55,303 nt of DNA. Source: Bryobacterales bacterium (lineage in GTDB: Bacteria > Acidobacteriota > Terriglobia > Bryobacterales > Bryobacteraceae). The stretch is from the NCBI GenBank assembly GCA_003166875.1, contig PMUN01000359.1:1974-57276 (forward strand), given 5' to 3'. Of this stretch, positions 54,254-55,303 are shown piece by piece; the first letter of the stretch is position 1, and every line of letters begins with the position of its first letter. The notes beneath the pieces are model-generated. The model had not been told where the DNA came from. It saw only the letters and a list, made by a program, of their open reading frames with translations, and did not search any database. The translations under genes were made by a program, and so were the position numbers.

Positions 54254-54880
54254 CGACGACACTCTCTGCTTCGGCGATGTTATCACGGAGTTAGGAAAAA
54301 TACGAGATGGCCGTTTGGCCAATGGAACAAAAGACGAATACTGCCGCTGGATCGTGGCTGAGAGTTTCCGTCGCGGATATGGATGGTATCGAGTTTCTTT
54401 CACGTTGTCCTAACATGCAAAAAACTTGTACTTTGTCGGACGGTATGCTTGCCAGGCTTTGATCCCTACCGGCCAATCGTGGTGATTCTGGGAGTGTTCG
54501 GGTTTGGCTCTCAAGGTGCACAATCGCCACGCCCCGTATGCGCGAGTTCAACACCGCATGGTTAGCTTCCGAACACAATCGGCTGCACAACATCGAACTG
54601 TGGCCTGATAGCCCCCGCAAGCAAATTGCACTCAGTGCCGTCCAATCATCTCTGGATAGCCTTTCGCGTCACTCAGCAACCGAACAGGGAAAGTTCATCT
54701 GCTTCCTCTGTCAGAGGACAAGCGCGAATCTGAGGGCTATGGAGCCACGGAGGGGCATGTCGCACGCCACTAACTTTGCTGGCACGCTAGCGTTGAGACG
54801 TTAAGCAGAACAAAGGTTCCGTCGAGGCGGTCCGGGAGCTTGCCATCATACTCTTCGAGGTCTGGTCTCGGCAGCCGCGA

Positions 54881-55174
54881 TTATGCAGCGTTGGGTTTGA
54901 TCTGAAAGAGTTTGCCTCCGCCAACTATTTCCATGATCTTCACGCCGATGGAATACTTGCGTGGTCCGATCTTTTGACAGTAACGAACTTGGCCCACTAC
55001 GATCACGCGGTCCCACCTTATTTCTACCGACGCGCCGACCTTCACAACTCTGGAGACGGTCACGCGGAGACCCGATTTCGACGCGCTATCGATCTTGCCC
55101 GGAATCGGAGTCACAACGGAAACAACGACGGGCTGATCGGCTGCAAAACGCGGTTCGGTTCGACGATCCGACAT
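54881..55174 (-). CDS. PilZ-domain-like protein
   Basis: MSDRRTEPRFAADQPVVVSVVTP...DSASKSGLRVTVSRVVKVGASVEIRWDRVIVVGQVRYCQKIGPRKYSIGVKI. Confidence 0.78.
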   Translation of the reverse strand: MSDRRTEPRFAADQPVVVSVVTPIPGKIDSASKSGLRVTVSRVVKVGASVEIRWDRVIVVGQVRYCQKIGPRKYSIGVKIMEIVGGGKLFQIKPNAA

Positions 55175-55303
55175 CTATCTTCAAAATCGGCCATCGCGGA
55201 GCTTTCCTTTAAGAGACCGGACCTGGAGAGTCCGACGGTAAAACGCAAACCTCGGTTTGGTTAAGCTTGCACCATGCCCCTCACCCAAAAATCCATCACC
55301 GCC

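Noticed and set aside
1-55303. CRISPR array
   Set aside because: No direct repeats of 23-40 bp with regular unique spacers were found; the repeats present are short-period arrays or palindromes.
55274-55303. Start of a new CDS (ATGCCCCTCACCCAAAAATCC...)
   Set aside because: Only ten codons are visible at the window edge; cannot be supported.

Overview
This 55.3 kb window looks like an Acidobacteria (Bryobacterales/Solibacter-like) chromosome. That placement is inferred from gene style and repeats and was not tested. From about 34 to 27330 essentially all genes are on the minus strand; after about 27440 strands are mixed. Main contents: (1) an ECF sigma/membrane protein/serine hydrolase operon; (2) a LiaF-like protein, a LytS-type histidine kinase and a protein fusing a Ser/Thr kinase, a receiver and a LytTR domain; (3) a DUF429-PdxH fusion; (4) an ECF sigma, a zf-HC2/HEAT anti-sigma candidate and two DUF4097 proteins; (5) M13 peptidase, pnp and rpsO; (6) a cytochrome c maturation cluster with a CxxxY-type CcmE and a 53-aa CcmD missing from the ORF track; (7) a frameshifted TPR gene; (8) a carbamoylase/carbonic anhydrase pair; (9) two toxin-antitoxin modules around a degenerate IS630-like transposase; (10) NatAB-like ABC genes, a second sigma/membrane pair, tsaE, nnr and a Kch-type channel; (11) a GntR-controlled eight-gene cluster matching an N-methylglutamate pathway (GlxBCD/MgsABC, SoxDAGB-like, GlnT/GmaS); (12) a tRNA-Pro 3' fragment beside a truncated tyrosine integrase. 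Several families of small palindromic or short-period repeats run through the window. Some sit in frame inside coding sequences (a SoxA-like subunit, a putative anti-sigma factor, a signal peptide) or abut stop codons. The strongest leads are the in-frame tandem-hairpin repeats with apparent compensatory changes, the STK-REC-LytTR system, the complete N-methylglutamate-type cluster, and the mixed CcmE/CcmH cytochrome c maturation system.
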